Assembly (NCBI RefSeq): GCF_001921205.1
Contig: NZ_MSIE01000035.1
Span: 1-64,000, forward strand
DNA from: Actinophytocola xanthii
GTDB taxonomy: Bacteria > Actinomycetota > Actinomycetes > Mycobacteriales > Pseudonocardiaceae
Reading direction: 5' to 3'
Length of the DNA stretch: 64,000 bases
The notes beneath the pieces were generated by a model that ran no database searches, was not told the DNA's origin, and saw nothing but the letters and a program-made list of their open reading frames with translations. The position numbers were made by a program, and so were the translations under genes. The stretch's first letter is position 1, and every line of letters begins with the position of its first letter. This document shows, one piece after another, positions 7,018 to 14,970 of the stretch.

Positions 7018-8066
7018 TGACCGCGCCCCTGCGCCCGCTCCAAGCCGTGACCGAGCTACCCGCCCGGCGGACGCGGTGGACCGACGCCGAGCTGATGCGC
7101 GAGGAGTTCCCACCCCCGAAGTGGGCGGTCCCCGGCCTGCTCTGCGAAGGGCTCAACCTGCTGGCCGGTGCCCCCAAGCTCGGCAAGTCCTGGTTGTCGC
7201 TCGGGATCGGCGCGGCCATCGCCAACGGCGACCCCGCGTTGGGTGGGATCGAGGTCGAGCGCGGGCCGGTCCTGTACTGCGCCCTGGAGGACACGGGCCG
7301 TCGGCTCCAGCGGCGCCGCCGGCAGATGCTCGCCGCCGGCTGCCGCGCGGCGCCGCTGCTCACCCTGGAAACCGCCTGCCCCACCATGCCCAACGGCGGG
7401 GATGCGCTGATCGTCGAGTGGATCGAGGACAACCCCGGCGCCCGCCTGATCATCATCGACACCTTCGAGAAGATGCGCGGCCGCAACCCCCAAGGGGTGT
7501 CCGCCTACAGCGCCGACTACGCCGCCGCCGGCCGGTTCAAGACCATCGCCGACAACTACGGCGTCCCGATCCTGCTCATCCACCACGTCCGCAAACAAGC
7601 CGCGGAGGACTGGCAAGACCTCGTCTCCGGCACCAACGGCCTGACCGGCGCCATGGACGCCACCTTGGTCCTAGAGCGCTCCCGGGGACAGGCGGACGGG
7701 GTCCTGCACGTCACCGGCCGCGACGTCGTCGAGAACGACTACGCCATGACCTTCGACGGCACCTTCTGGACCAAGCTCGACGGCCCGGCAGGCGACTACG
7801 AGCTGGGCGACACCCGCGCCGACCTCATCCGCCTTGTCCGCCAGTACCCCGGCCGCAAACCTGCCCAGCTCGCCGACGCGCTCGACCTTCCGCCGGCCAA
7901 CGTCCGGCAGACCCTCTCCCGCATGGCCAAAGCCGGCCAACTCCGCGTCGCCCCCGGCGGCGCCTACTACCCGCCCGACCCGAGTGACAGCACCAGCGAC
8001 ACCCCACCCCTGTCACACCTGTCACTCAGTCACCCCACCCCCTCCGACCAGGGAGAACACCAGTGA
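7017..8066 (+). CDS. RepA-like AAA ATPase (replicative helicase)
   Basis: 349 residues from ATG 7017, overlapping the prim-pol stop. It has Walker A GAPKLGKSW (~residue 50) and a hydrophobic Walker B strand RLIIIDTFEKM (~143), followed by IPILLIHHVRK. This is the RecA/AAA_25 arrangement of RepA-type hexameric helicases. Residues ~265-320 form a winged helix (RKPAQLADALDLPPANVRQT). The tail after residue 320 is low-complexity Ser/Thr/Pro/His because the DNA there carries repeated TGTCAC hexamers. Together with the prim-pol it would replicate the element. Confidence 0.88.
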   Translation: MTAPLRPLQAVTELPARRTRWTDAELMREEFPPPKWAVPGLLCEGLNLLAGAPKLGKSWLSLGIGAAIANGDPALGGIEVERGPVLYCALEDTGRRLQRRRRQMLAAGCRAAPLLTLETACPTMPNGGDALIVEWIEDNPGARLIIIDTFEKMRGRNPQGVSAYSADYAAAGRFKTIADNYGVPILLIHHVRKQAAEDWQDLVSGTNGLTGAMDATLVLERSRGQADGVLHVTGRDVVENDYAMTFDGTFWTKLDGPAGDYELGDTRADLIRLVRQYPGRKPAQLADALDLPPANVRQTLSRMAKAGQLRVAPGGAYYPPDPSDSTSDTPPLSHLSLSHPTPSDQGEHQ

Positions 8067-8099
8067 CAACCCCAGTGCCACCCACCAGGAACCGTCACA
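7983..8099. repeat. GTGACA/TGTCAC hexamer cluster, candidate replication origin
   Basis: AGTGACAG (7983), TGTCAC (8011), TGTCAC (8020), AGTCAC (8028), AGTGACA (8062) and GTCACAG (8094) fall in about 115 bp covering the 3' end of the helicase gene and the 5' end of xis. Such iteron-like clusters beside a replication gene often mark an origin. The helicase tail encoded here looks unconstrained as protein. The origin role is inferred. Confidence 0.4.
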
Positions 8100-8350
8100 G
8101 CGATCCGAGGGACGAGCTTGCCGCCATGGCCACATCTCTGGAGCACGACATCGAGCACAGCGACAAGGCGCGCTTGCTGATCACTGTTGAAGCTGCGGCT
8201 GAACTGCTCTCGATCAGCCGCACCCGTATGTACGCGCTCATCAAGTCCGGAGAGGTCATGTCGGTACGTGTTGGCCGGCTCCGCCGAGTTCCGGTGGCCG
8301 CGTTAGACGCCTTCACCGCGCATCTGCTCAACAGCCAGCGCGCTGCCTGA
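8063..8350 (+). CDS. excisionase (Xis), MerR-type HTH
   Basis: 95 residues if GTG 8063 (overlapping the helicase stop) is used; ATG 8126 would give 74 residues and keep the whole domain. The domain LLITVEAAAELLSISRTRMY, then SGEVMSVRVGRLRRVPVAAL, is the standard winged HTH of DNA-binding excisionases (HTH_17/BldC-like). It lies 22 bp upstream of the integrase gene. Xis proteins bend attachment-site DNA and drive integrase toward excision. Confidence 0.9.
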   Translation: MTTPVPPTRNRHSDPRDELAAMATSLEHDIEHSDKARLLITVEAAAELLSISRTRMYALIKSGEVMSVRVGRLRRVPVAALDAFTAHLLNSQRAA

Positions 8351-8372
8351 CAAGCCACGAAAGGGGAGCACG

Positions 8373-9758
8373 ATGGCTCGCAAGGCTCGGCCCGAAGGAA
8401 CACGTGCACCGAACGGTGCGTCTTCCGTGTACTTCGGCAACGACGGCAAGTGGCACGGCCGCGTCACCGTGGGCGTGCGAGACGATGGCCGACCGGACCG
8501 GCGCCACGTCAAGCGCAAGACAGAAGCGGAGGTGATCAAGGCCGTCCGCGAATTGGAGAGGCAGCGCGACGCGGGCAAGGTGCGGAACCCGGGCCGCGCG
8601 TGGACGGTCGAGAAGTGGCTCACGCACTGGGTGGAGAACATCGCCGCACCGAGCGTGCGCCGGACGACGATGGTCGGCTACCGATCGTCGGTTTACAACC
8701 ATCTGATTCCCGGTGTTGGGGCACACCGCCTGGACAGGCTCAGTCCGGAACACCTCGAAAGGCTGTACGCCACGCTGCAGCTCCCCAAGGGGCAAGGCGG
8801 CAAAGGGCTCGCCGCCGGAACGGTCCACCTCGCGCACAGGACTCTCCGAGCCGCGCTCAGTGAGGCGATTCGACGGAATCACGTCGCGGAGAACGTGGCA
8901 AAGGTCGCTAAGCCGCCACGGATTGACGAGGACGAGGTGGTGCCCTTCACTGTGGAGGAAGCGCGCCGAATCCTGGCTACAGCGGCCGGGGTGCGCAACG
9001 GGGCGCGATTCGTGGTCGCATTGACCATCGGACTGCGGCGCGGGGAAGCCCTCGGACTCAAATGGTCGGATCTGGACATCAAGTGGCGACACGGCTGTGA
9101 AAAGGACAGCGAATGCCGCGGCACTGCTGCGCAGATGTGCCCCGACCGCCAACTCAGGTCCGCGACGATGACCATTCGGCGTGCGGTACAGCAGTTCGTG
9201 TGGCAGCACGGTTGTACCGTCGGCCCGGATGGACGGGTCTGCGGCCGCAAGTACGGTGCGCACTGTCCGCAACGCCATGGTGGAGGAGTGGTCATTACTG
9301 ACGTGAAGTCCCGCGCCGGTCGGCGGACCGTGGGTGTGCCGGCGCCGCTGGTGCACGAGATCGAGCGGCACCGTGAGCGGCAAGGGTTCGAACGCTTGCA
9401 GGCGGCCAACCTATGGCGCGAGGAGGGCTGGGTTTTCACGAACCGTCTCGGCGGTCCGGTTCACCCAACCGTGGACCATGAGGCATGGAAGGCCCTGCTT
9501 CGCAAGGCAGCGGTACGGAATGCCCGCCTGCACGATGCCCGGCATACAGCCGCGACCATGCTCCTGGTACTCAAGGTGCCGCTCCCGGCCGTCATGGAGA
9601 TCATGGGTTGGTCGGATGCCTCAATCGCAAGGCGGTACATGCACGTCCCGAGTGAGTTCCTAGCCGTCATAGCGGACCAGGTGGGCGGGCTTGTCTGGGC
9701 CGATCCAAAGGATGACGACGAAGGCGACCCGCCGGCCGATGCGCAAATTCGGTTCTGA
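8373..9758 (+). CDS. tyrosine-type site-specific integrase
   Basis: 461 residues. The N-terminal arm-binding AP2-like domain (SSVYFGNDGKWHGRVTVG) and SAM-like core-binding domain (TVEKWLTHWVENIA) precede the catalytic domain. Catalytic residues are visible: Arg in GLRRGEALGL (~221), His-x-x-Arg in LHDARHTAA (~385-388), Trp in GWSDAS and Tyr in ARRYMH (~421). A Cys/His-rich insertion (~residues 240-305, with CEKDSEC, CPDR, CTVGPDGRVCG and HCPQRH) sits after the first catalytic Arg and may bind zinc. It is the last gene of the element operon and is followed by a strong terminator. Confidence 0.96.
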   Translation: MARKARPEGTRAPNGASSVYFGNDGKWHGRVTVGVRDDGRPDRRHVKRKTEAEVIKAVRELERQRDAGKVRNPGRAWTVEKWLTHWVENIAAPSVRRTTMVGYRSSVYNHLIPGVGAHRLDRLSPEHLERLYATLQLPKGQGGKGLAAGTVHLAHRTLRAALSEAIRRNHVAENVAKVAKPPRIDEDEVVPFTVEEARRILATAAGVRNGARFVVALTIGLRRGEALGLKWSDLDIKWRHGCEKDSECRGTAAQMCPDRQLRSATMTIRRAVQQFVWQHGCTVGPDGRVCGRKYGAHCPQRHGGGVVITDVKSRAGRRTVGVPAPLVHEIERHRERQGFERLQAANLWREEGWVFTNRLGGPVHPTVDHEAWKALLRKAAVRNARLHDARHTAATMLLVLKVPLPAVMEIMGWSDASIARRYMHVPSEFLAVIADQVGGLVWADPKDDDEGDPPADAQIRF

Positions 9759-9808
9759 TTGCTGCGGCTATTAGGACGCTACTGACATCGTCGCGTCCTT
9801 CGAGACAA

Positions 9809-9848
9809 CGAAGCGCTCGGCGTCCAGCATTGGACGCCGAGCGTTTCG
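9809..9848 (+). terminator. 17-bp stem terminator after integrase
   Basis: CGCTCGGCGTCC (9814-9825) and GGACGCCGAGCG (9832-9843) form a perfect 12-bp stem with a 6-nt loop. The outer bases CGAAG/TTTCG extend it to 17 pairs including one G-T. It lies about 50 bp after the integrase stop and should end the transfer/replication operon. Confidence 0.85.
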
Positions 9849-10050
9849 TCTGCTCAAGATTGGACTGTATCTAGTAGGTGGAGGTGTGCTGCGTGGGACC
9901 CCATGATTCTCACGCTGACGGAACGATATCGCCATTTAGCCACAATCGCCGTCAGTTTGAGCTTACGTGGTCGCTCTTCCTGACGTGGGGTGGTCCGAAT
10001 AGAGCTAGGTTGCGAGCCCTCACCTCTCCTCCAGTCAAAGGTGGCAAGAT

Positions 10051-10506
10051 GTGTCGGTGCCTGAGAGCCTGACAGACTGGTTGGACAGCGAGCGAGGACA
10101 GACGTCGGCTCTGCAACGAGCCCGGATAGACACAACGAAGCTTCTCGCGACCTTCTCCGCAGCGATGGCTGCAACAGTAGTCGCTACTGCCCTGCAAGTG
10201 GGTAAGCCAAACGTACTGGATAGGGTCGCTGTGTGGCTGCTCCTGGTTACGGCTTTAGGTGCGATCGGAGTGATCCTTTTGGACCGGTCTCGCGAGGTAG
10301 ATGTAGCTGCTGTGGTGTTGGAGTCGACCCGGAAGGGCTGGGACTCGCGCACGTTGGTCGAAGAACTTCGCCAAGCCGCCTTCGAAGCGCAGGAGAGCAA
10401 CCGGTCAGTGGTGTTTTGGACGCGGACTGCAGCCATCGTCACTGCCGTCGCCGCCGTCGCAGCCAGCGGATTTGCAGCGCTGTCGCTTCTTCAACCAGCC
10501 GCGTAG
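10051..10506 (+). CDS. small three-helix membrane protein (AICE cargo)
   Basis: 151 residues from GTG 10051, with AAAGG about 10 nt upstream. Membrane helices are predicted at ~35-50 (AMAATVVATALQVG), ~57-77 (VAVWLLLVTALGAIGVILL) and ~127-147 (TAAIVTAVAAVAASGFAAL). A charged helix (ESTRKGWDSRTLVEELRQAA) lies between the last two. I cannot assign a family; the layout resembles small membrane-anchored modules used as sensors or effectors, but no catalytic motif is seen. Its stop is 10 bp before the next gene, so the two form an operon between the integrase and tRNA-Ser. Confidence 0.65.
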   Translation: MSVPESLTDWLDSERGQTSALQRARIDTTKLLATFSAAMAATVVATALQVGKPNVLDRVAVWLLLVTALGAIGVILLDRSREVDVAAVVLESTRKGWDSRTLVEELRQAAFEAQESNRSVVFWTRTAAIVTAVAAVAASGFAALSLLQPAA

Positions 10507-10516
10507 GCTTGGCTAG

Positions 10517-11263
10517 GTGTCCCGACGCTATCTGCGCGTGAGTGGCTGGGGGCCGTTCCCCCTTCCGGGTGAACGGCGCCGAGTCGAACGCGCTAGCAGG
10601 CGTGCGCGAGAGATGCTTGCCCGGGTAGCGGAACTGGAACGAGAGGACCGGTCACCTGCTAGCGGGACGGAGGATGGGTTGCCCTCGTCGGGGAGTGATG
10701 AGCCAGCGGGGGGAGGCTCGCCAGGACGAGGACGTGCCAACTCGAATATCACAACGACGACAGGTGGTCAAGCGCAGGGGCCGATGGGATTCAGCTCCGA
10801 GCACTATCACGTTGTGGACCTGTTCCCGACCCTAGCTACGGTTCGGGGGCCAGAAGTCGCTTCAGCGGCCCGGGCAATGGCACTCTTCGATGACTCGATG
10901 TATACGGAGGATGACTCGACGTATACGGAGGTCGGGGGAGCTTCGGGTGAACCTGGCGAAGCACTGGCTGCGGTCTTGCTGGCGCGCAGCCGGTTGGCCC
11001 AGGGGGACAACGGCACGGCGATGCAAGCTCTGAACGAAGCAATCCACGCGCTGCAGCTGGAGATAGCGAAGCGCCGTGGCGCTAGCGGCATACCCGAGGG
11101 CCACGTCGGAATCGGCAGCGCACCAGAAGGCGGCGCTAGCGGCATACCCGAGGGCCACGTCGGAATCGGCAGCGCACCAGAAGGCGGCGCTAGCGGCATA
11201 CCCGAGGGTCATGCCGATACCGGCAGCGAGCCCGAAGGCCTTCAGCGGCGACGGGCCGACTGA
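10517..11263 (+). CDS. repeat-containing cargo protein of unknown function
   Basis: 248 residues from GTG 10517. Three parts are seen: an Arg-rich N-terminus (VERASRRAREMLARVAELER), a low-complexity Gly/Ser linker (~45-90), and a middle region (YHVVDLFPTLATVRGPEVA) leading to a probable helix (LLARSRLAQGDNGTAMQALN) that resembles one TPR-like unit. The C-terminus is three tandem 18-residue repeats of GASGIPEGHVGIGSAPEG. An earlier 7-residue duplication (DDSMYTE/DDSTYTE) is also present. No known domain is recognised. It is co-transcribed with the membrane protein upstream and may be its soluble partner. Confidence 0.6.
   Translation: MSRRYLRVSGWGPFPLPGERRRVERASRRAREMLARVAELEREDRSPASGTEDGLPSSGSDEPAGGGSPGRGRANSNITTTTGGQAQGPMGFSSEHYHVVDLFPTLATVRGPEVASAARAMALFDDSMYTEDDSTYTEVGGASGEPGEALAAVLLARSRLAQGDNGTAMQALNEAIHALQLEIAKRRGASGIPEGHVGIGSAPEGGASGIPEGHVGIGSAPEGGASGIPEGHADTGSEPEGLQRRRAD
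11078..11239 (+). repeat. three tandem 54-bp coding repeats
   Basis: Units begin at 11078, 11132 and 11186. The first two are essentially identical over 54 bp; the third diverges in its second half. The period is a multiple of three and keeps the reading frame, so the protein gains or loses whole 18-residue blocks. The near-identity of the first two units points to recent duplication. Confidence 0.92.
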
Positions 11264-11298
11264 GCCCCAAACTGAGACCCACCACCCCCGCAAACGAC

Positions 11299-11336
11299 GA
11301 ACGCCCGGCGTCCATGATCACGGACACCGGGCGTTC
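11299..11336. terminator. hairpin between cargo gene and tRNA-Ser
   Basis: GAACGCCCGG (11299-11308) pairs perfectly with CCGGGCGTTC (11327-11336). It lies downstream of the cargo gene on the plus strand and downstream of the tRNA 3' end on the minus strand, so it could terminate both. Confidence 0.7.
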
Positions 11337-11352
11337 TGCCTGATCAGAGCGC

Positions 11353-11438
11353 GGAGGATGCGGGATTTGAACCCGCGAGGGCTATCACACCCAACACGAT
11401 TTCCAATCGTGCGCACTAGGCCACTATGCGAATCCTCC
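11353..11438 (-). tRNA. tRNA-Ser(GGA)
   Basis: An 86-nt cloverleaf on the minus strand. The acceptor stem GGAGGAT pairs with ATCCTCC. The anticodon stem CACGA/TCGTG holds loop TTGGAAA, giving anticodon GGA. A long variable arm, typical of type II serine tRNAs, follows, then T-arm CGCGGGTTCAAATCCCGC. CCA is not encoded. Its 3' end faces the integrase-bearing element, so it is the likely attachment site. Confidence 0.96.
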
Positions 11439-11666
11439 GTCGAAGAGGGTACCGGACGTGGCTCTGACCGGCCAAAACGGGTGGTCAGTGACGTGCTGAC
11501 GTGCGGAGACGACTGATCATCGGCGGGGTGAGGGCCCCGAACGCAGGCCCCGCGGCGCCCGGTGGCCCCACGGAGCGTCCCCGCGCGAGCACCGGCCGAT
11601 CACCACCCGTAACCAGGGAAGAAAAACCCGCAAACCACTTGCCCTCATTTCCCCCAACAACGCGAC

Positions 11667-11969
11667 TCAGGTCGCGCTGACGCTCGCGACCCAGATGATG
11701 CACACCAGCAACCCCACCAGCGAGCACACCAGTCCGGCGACCGCCGGCCCCTTCGGCATGCCGGGAGTCTTGCCGGCGTTGCTGATGCCGACCCCGCCGA
11801 AGATGACGCCGAGGACCGTCAACGGCCAGGCGATGACCCCGATCAGCGGGATGAAGGAGAACACCAGACCCACGATTCCCAGCACCAGCGCGGTGACCCC
11901 CATTCCGTTGGACGGAGCCGCCTGGTACACCGGATAGGGCTGCCCCTGCGGAGGGAAATAATGGGTCAT
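11667..11969 (-). CDS. DUF4190 small membrane protein
   Basis: 100 residues. A Pro/Gln/Tyr-rich N-terminus (PPQGQPYPVYQAAPS) precedes two membrane helices (GVTALVLGIVGLVFSFIPLI and AVAGLVCSLVGLLVCIIWVA) joined by a GVGISNAGKTPGMPKG loop. This is the DUF4190 pattern seen in many actinobacterial two-helix proteins. The function is unknown. It is a single-gene unit with an SD-like GAGGAG upstream. The 228 bases between it and the tRNA hold no feature I can support. Confidence 0.85.
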   Translation of the reverse strand: MTHYFPPQGQPYPVYQAAPSNGMGVTALVLGIVGLVFSFIPLIGVIAWPLTVLGVIFGGVGISNAGKTPGMPKGPAVAGLVCSLVGLLVCIIWVASVSAT

Positions 11970-12108
11970 TGTTACTCCTCGTGATTAGTGAGCTGGCTCA
12001 GACGTCGTCCTTTCCGGGCAGTCCGTTACGACGCGCGGCGGCGATATCCCCCGGTCGGGTATGAGATTTCGAGTCGTGTAACAGGGGCGACCCGGGTACC
12101 CACGCCGC

Positions 12109-12852
12109 ATGACGAACCGGAACGTGGACATGGGTCGGGCGGCGGCGGTGGTGGGCGCGGCCGCCCTACAGGTCGCCGCGGGGGCGGTCGGCGGGCCCGG
12201 CCTGGTCGGGGAACCCGTCGGCGAGGTCGCGAACGCCTATCCGACCCTGCTGCTCCCCGGCGGCGGCGCCTTCGCCATCTGGTCGCTCATCTACGTCCTC
12301 TTCGCGGCCCTCGCGGTTCGACAGGCGTTCCCGAGCCAACGCCACCGGACCGTGCACCGGCGCACCGGGTGGTGGCTCGCCGCCGCCGGGCTGCTGAACG
12401 CGGCCTGGATCGCGTTGTTCACCCAGCGCCTGGTGGGTGCCGCGCAGGTCGTGATCGTCGCCCTGTTGGCGTGCCTCGTCGTCGCGGCGCTGCGGCTGCG
12501 TCGCGAGCCCGCCGAAGACTGGGCCGACCGGCTCCTGCTGCACCTCCCGGTGGCGATCTACACCGGCTGGGTCGCGGTCGCCACCGTCGCGGGGGCGGCG
12601 ACGACGAGCGCCTTCCTCGGGGCGGCTCCGAGCGCACCGGTCGCGGTCGCGGCCGTGCTGTTGACCGGCGCTGCGGCGGCGTTCGCCGCGCTGCGGCTGC
12701 CGGCCGTCCTCGGGTTCGCGGCGGCCGTCTGCTGGGCGTTGGGGTGGATCGCGGTGGCCACGCCGGACACCGCGGTGCGGGTGGCCGCGCTGGTCGCGGT
12801 GGGCGTGGTCGTGGTCGGCGCCGTGGTGCGGCGGGGGAGGGCCCTGGGCTGA
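12109..12852 (+). CDS. TspO/MBR-related membrane protein
   Basis: 247 residues with about seven membrane helices. The segment FAIWSLIYVLFAALAVRQAF followed by WWLAAAGLLNAAWIALF and the later YTGWVAVATVAG recalls the tryptophan-rich sensory protein (TspO/MBR) family. It is about 90 residues longer than canonical TspO, as in several actinobacterial relatives. TspO proteins bind porphyrins or other hydrophobic ligands; the ligand here is unknown. It is followed after 72 bp by the MMPL gene on the same strand. Confidence 0.7.
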   Translation: MTNRNVDMGRAAAVVGAAALQVAAGAVGGPGLVGEPVGEVANAYPTLLLPGGGAFAIWSLIYVLFAALAVRQAFPSQRHRTVHRRTGWWLAAAGLLNAAWIALFTQRLVGAAQVVIVALLACLVVAALRLRREPAEDWADRLLLHLPVAIYTGWVAVATVAGAATTSAFLGAAPSAPVAVAAVLLTGAAAAFAALRLPAVLGFAAAVCWALGWIAVATPDTAVRVAALVAVGVVVVGAVVRRGRALG

Positions 12853-12924
12853 CGACCTCACCTGTTGTGCACCACCACCGCGGGCCCGCGATGATTCGGG
12901 CTACGCGGAACGGGGAGGTCCTCC

Positions 12925-14970
12925 ATGCGGTGGTGGCTGCCGGCGCTGTTGGTTGTCGTCTGGCTCGGGCTCGGTGCGCTCGGCGGCCCCTACGCGGGCC
13001 GGCTCGCCGAGGTCGCGGAGAACAACAACGCCGCCTTCCTCCCCGACTCTGCCGAGGCGACCGAGGCGCAGCGGCTCCAGGAGAGCTTCACCGACGAGCA
13101 GGTCCTGCCCGCGGTGGTCGTCGCCGAGCGGCAGGGTGGGCTCGCGCCGGAGGACACCCGGTACCTCGCTCAGCGGACGGGTGCGCTCGCCGAGGTCGAC
13201 GGGGTCGTCGGTCCGCCGCAGCCGCGGAACTCCGACGACGGCGAGGCAGTGCAGCTCGTGCTGCAGATCCGCGGTGGGGGCGAACCCGCCGAGGTCGTGG
13301 CCGAGATCCGCACCCAGCTCGAGGAGGGCAGACCGGACGGGCTCGCGGTGGCCGTCACCGGGCCCGCCGCGCAGATCGCCGACCTCGTCGAGGCGTTCGG
13401 CGGCATCGACGGGTTGCTGCTGCTCGTGGCCGGTGCGGTCGTCGCGCTGATCCTGGTCGTGGTCTACCGCAGCCCGGTGCTACCGCTGATCGTGCTGTTC
13501 TCCGCCGTACTGGCGCTGGGCACCGCGAGCTTCGTCGTCTACCAGCTCGCCGAGGCCGGCACGCTCACGCTCAACGGGCAGAGCCAGGGCATCCTGTTCA
13601 TCCTCGTGTTCGGCGCCGCGACGGACTACGCGCTGCTGCTGGTCTCGCGCTTCCGCGAGCAGCTGCGCGAGACCGAGGACCGGTTCGTCGCGATCCGGGC
13701 GGCCCTGCGCGGCACGATCGAGCCGATCGCCGCCTCGGCCGGGACCGTCATCCTCGGCCTGCTGTGCCTGCTGTTCTCCGACCTGAACTCCAACCAGGGG
13801 CTCGGCCCGGTCGCGGCGATCGGGATCGGCGGGGCGCTGCTCGCCTCGGTCACCTTCCTGCCGGCGGCCCTCGCGCTGCTCGGTCGGGCCGCGTTCTGGC
13901 CGTTTCGCCCTACCTACGGGTCGGCCAAACCAGAGCACGAGGGGCTGTGGGGGCAGGTGTCCGCCCTGGTCGGCCGCAAACCGAGGCTGATCTGGATCGT
14001 CACCACGCTCGTCCTGCTCGTCGGGGTCGCGTTCCTCCCGCAGCTGCGGGCCAGCGGTACCGCACAGTCCGACCTGTTCCTGACCGAGGTGGACTCGGCC
14101 AAGGGGCAGGAGATCGTCTCGCGGCACTTCCCGGGCGGCTCCGGTGCGCCGACGGCCGTCCTCGCCCGCGACGCCCAGGCCCAGGATGTGCTCGCCGCGA
14201 CCGACGTGCCGGGCGTGGAAGAGGCAGCCGTCGTCGACAGCCGGGGCGGGTGGACGCTCATCCAAGCCGTGCTCGAGGACCCGGCCGACTCCGAGGACGC
14301 GATCTCCACCGTGAAGCGCCTCCGCGAGTCGGTGCACGCGGTCCAGGGGGCGGAGGCCAAGGTCGGCGGGCAGACCGCGATCCAGCTCGACGTCCAGACC
14401 GCGTCCGCCCACGACCGCACGCTGATCATTCCGATCGTGCTGGTCGTGATCTTCCTCGTGCTCGCCCTGCTGCTGCGGGCGCTGGTGGCCCCGCTGATGC
14501 TGATCGCCACCGTGGTGCTCTCGTTCGCGGCGACGATGGGTGTGTCCGCCCTGGTGTTCAACCACCTGCTGGGCTTCCCCGGAGCCGACCCGGCGATCCC
14601 GCTGTTCGGGTTCATCTTCCTGGTGGCGTTGGGGATCGACTACAACATCTTCCTGATGACCAGGGTGCGGGAGGAGGCGCTGGAGACCGACACCAGGACC
14701 GGCACCCTGCACGGCCTGGCGGTGACCGGCGGCGTGATCACCTCGGCCGGGGTGGTGCTGGCCGCCACGTTCGCCGCGCTCGCGGTGATCCCGGTGCTGT
14801 TCCTCGCGCAGATCGCCTTCATCGTCGCCTTCGGCGTGCTGCTCGACACGATCATCGTGCGCTCGCTGCTGGTGCCGGCCCTGACGATCGACATCGGACC
14901 GAAGGTCTGGTGGCCGGCCAGGATGAGTCAGGCGAGCCGCTCGCAGAGCCAGGCCAGCGAGAGCGGGTAG
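12925..14970 (+). CDS. MMPL/RND family transporter
   Basis: 681 residues from ATG 12925, with GGGGAGG 8 nt upstream. It has the two-fold RND layout: helix 1 at the N-terminus, a periplasmic domain, then a block of five helices (GLLLLVAGAVVALILVVVYR onward). The same pattern repeats from ~residue 355 to the end. The conserved RND/MMPL segment FGAATDYALLLVSRFREQL and its partner LGIDYNIFLMTRVREEAL carry the charged residues used in proton-coupled export. Substrates of MMPL proteins are lipids or hydrophobic compounds; none can be named here. The 3' end overlaps the convergent esterase gene by 43 bp. Confidence 0.92.
   Translation: MRWWLPALLVVVWLGLGALGGPYAGRLAEVAENNNAAFLPDSAEATEAQRLQESFTDEQVLPAVVVAERQGGLAPEDTRYLAQRTGALAEVDGVVGPPQPRNSDDGEAVQLVLQIRGGGEPAEVVAEIRTQLEEGRPDGLAVAVTGPAAQIADLVEAFGGIDGLLLLVAGAVVALILVVVYRSPVLPLIVLFSAVLALGTASFVVYQLAEAGTLTLNGQSQGILFILVFGAATDYALLLVSRFREQLRETEDRFVAIRAALRGTIEPIAASAGTVILGLLCLLFSDLNSNQGLGPVAAIGIGGALLASVTFLPAALALLGRAAFWPFRPTYGSAKPEHEGLWGQVSALVGRKPRLIWIVTTLVLLVGVAFLPQLRASGTAQSDLFLTEVDSAKGQEIVSRHFPGGSGAPTAVLARDAQAQDVLAATDVPGVEEAAVVDSRGGWTLIQAVLEDPADSEDAISTVKRLRESVHAVQGAEAKVGGQTAIQLDVQTASAHDRTLIIPIVLVVIFLVLALLLRALVAPLMLIATVVLSFAATMGVSALVFNHLLGFPGADPAIPLFGFIFLVALGIDYNIFLMTRVREEALETDTRTGTLHGLAVTGGVITSAGVVLAATFAALAVIPVLFLAQIAFIVAFGVLLDTIIVRSLLVPALTIDIGPKVWWPARMSQASRSQSQASESG

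Larger units (their letters stand above)
523..11352 (+). mobile_element. AICE integrated at tRNA-Ser(GGA); left end unresolved
   Basis: The module order GntR regulator, DUF2637 membrane protein, TraB/FtsK translocase, repeat-rich clt, prim-pol, helicase, Xis and tyrosine integrase is that of actinomycete integrative and conjugative elements (pSAM2-like). No relaxase or type IV secretion genes are present, consistent with double-stranded DNA transfer by TraB. The integrase side points to a tRNA-Ser gene whose 3' end (11353) faces the element, the usual insertion site for this class. A second copy of the tRNA 3' end was not found in positions 1-523, so the left boundary given here is only the last gene clearly tied to the element. 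Confidence 0.8.

Noticed and set aside
11078-11239. Regular repeats that might suggest a CRISPR array
   Set aside because: The 54-bp units are contiguous without spacers, keep the reading frame and lie inside a gene; no cas genes are present.
12925-14970. Large antisense open frame on the minus strand opposite the MMPL gene
   Set aside because: Its translation is Arg/Gln/Asp-rich with no motif, while the plus strand encodes a clear 12-helix transporter.
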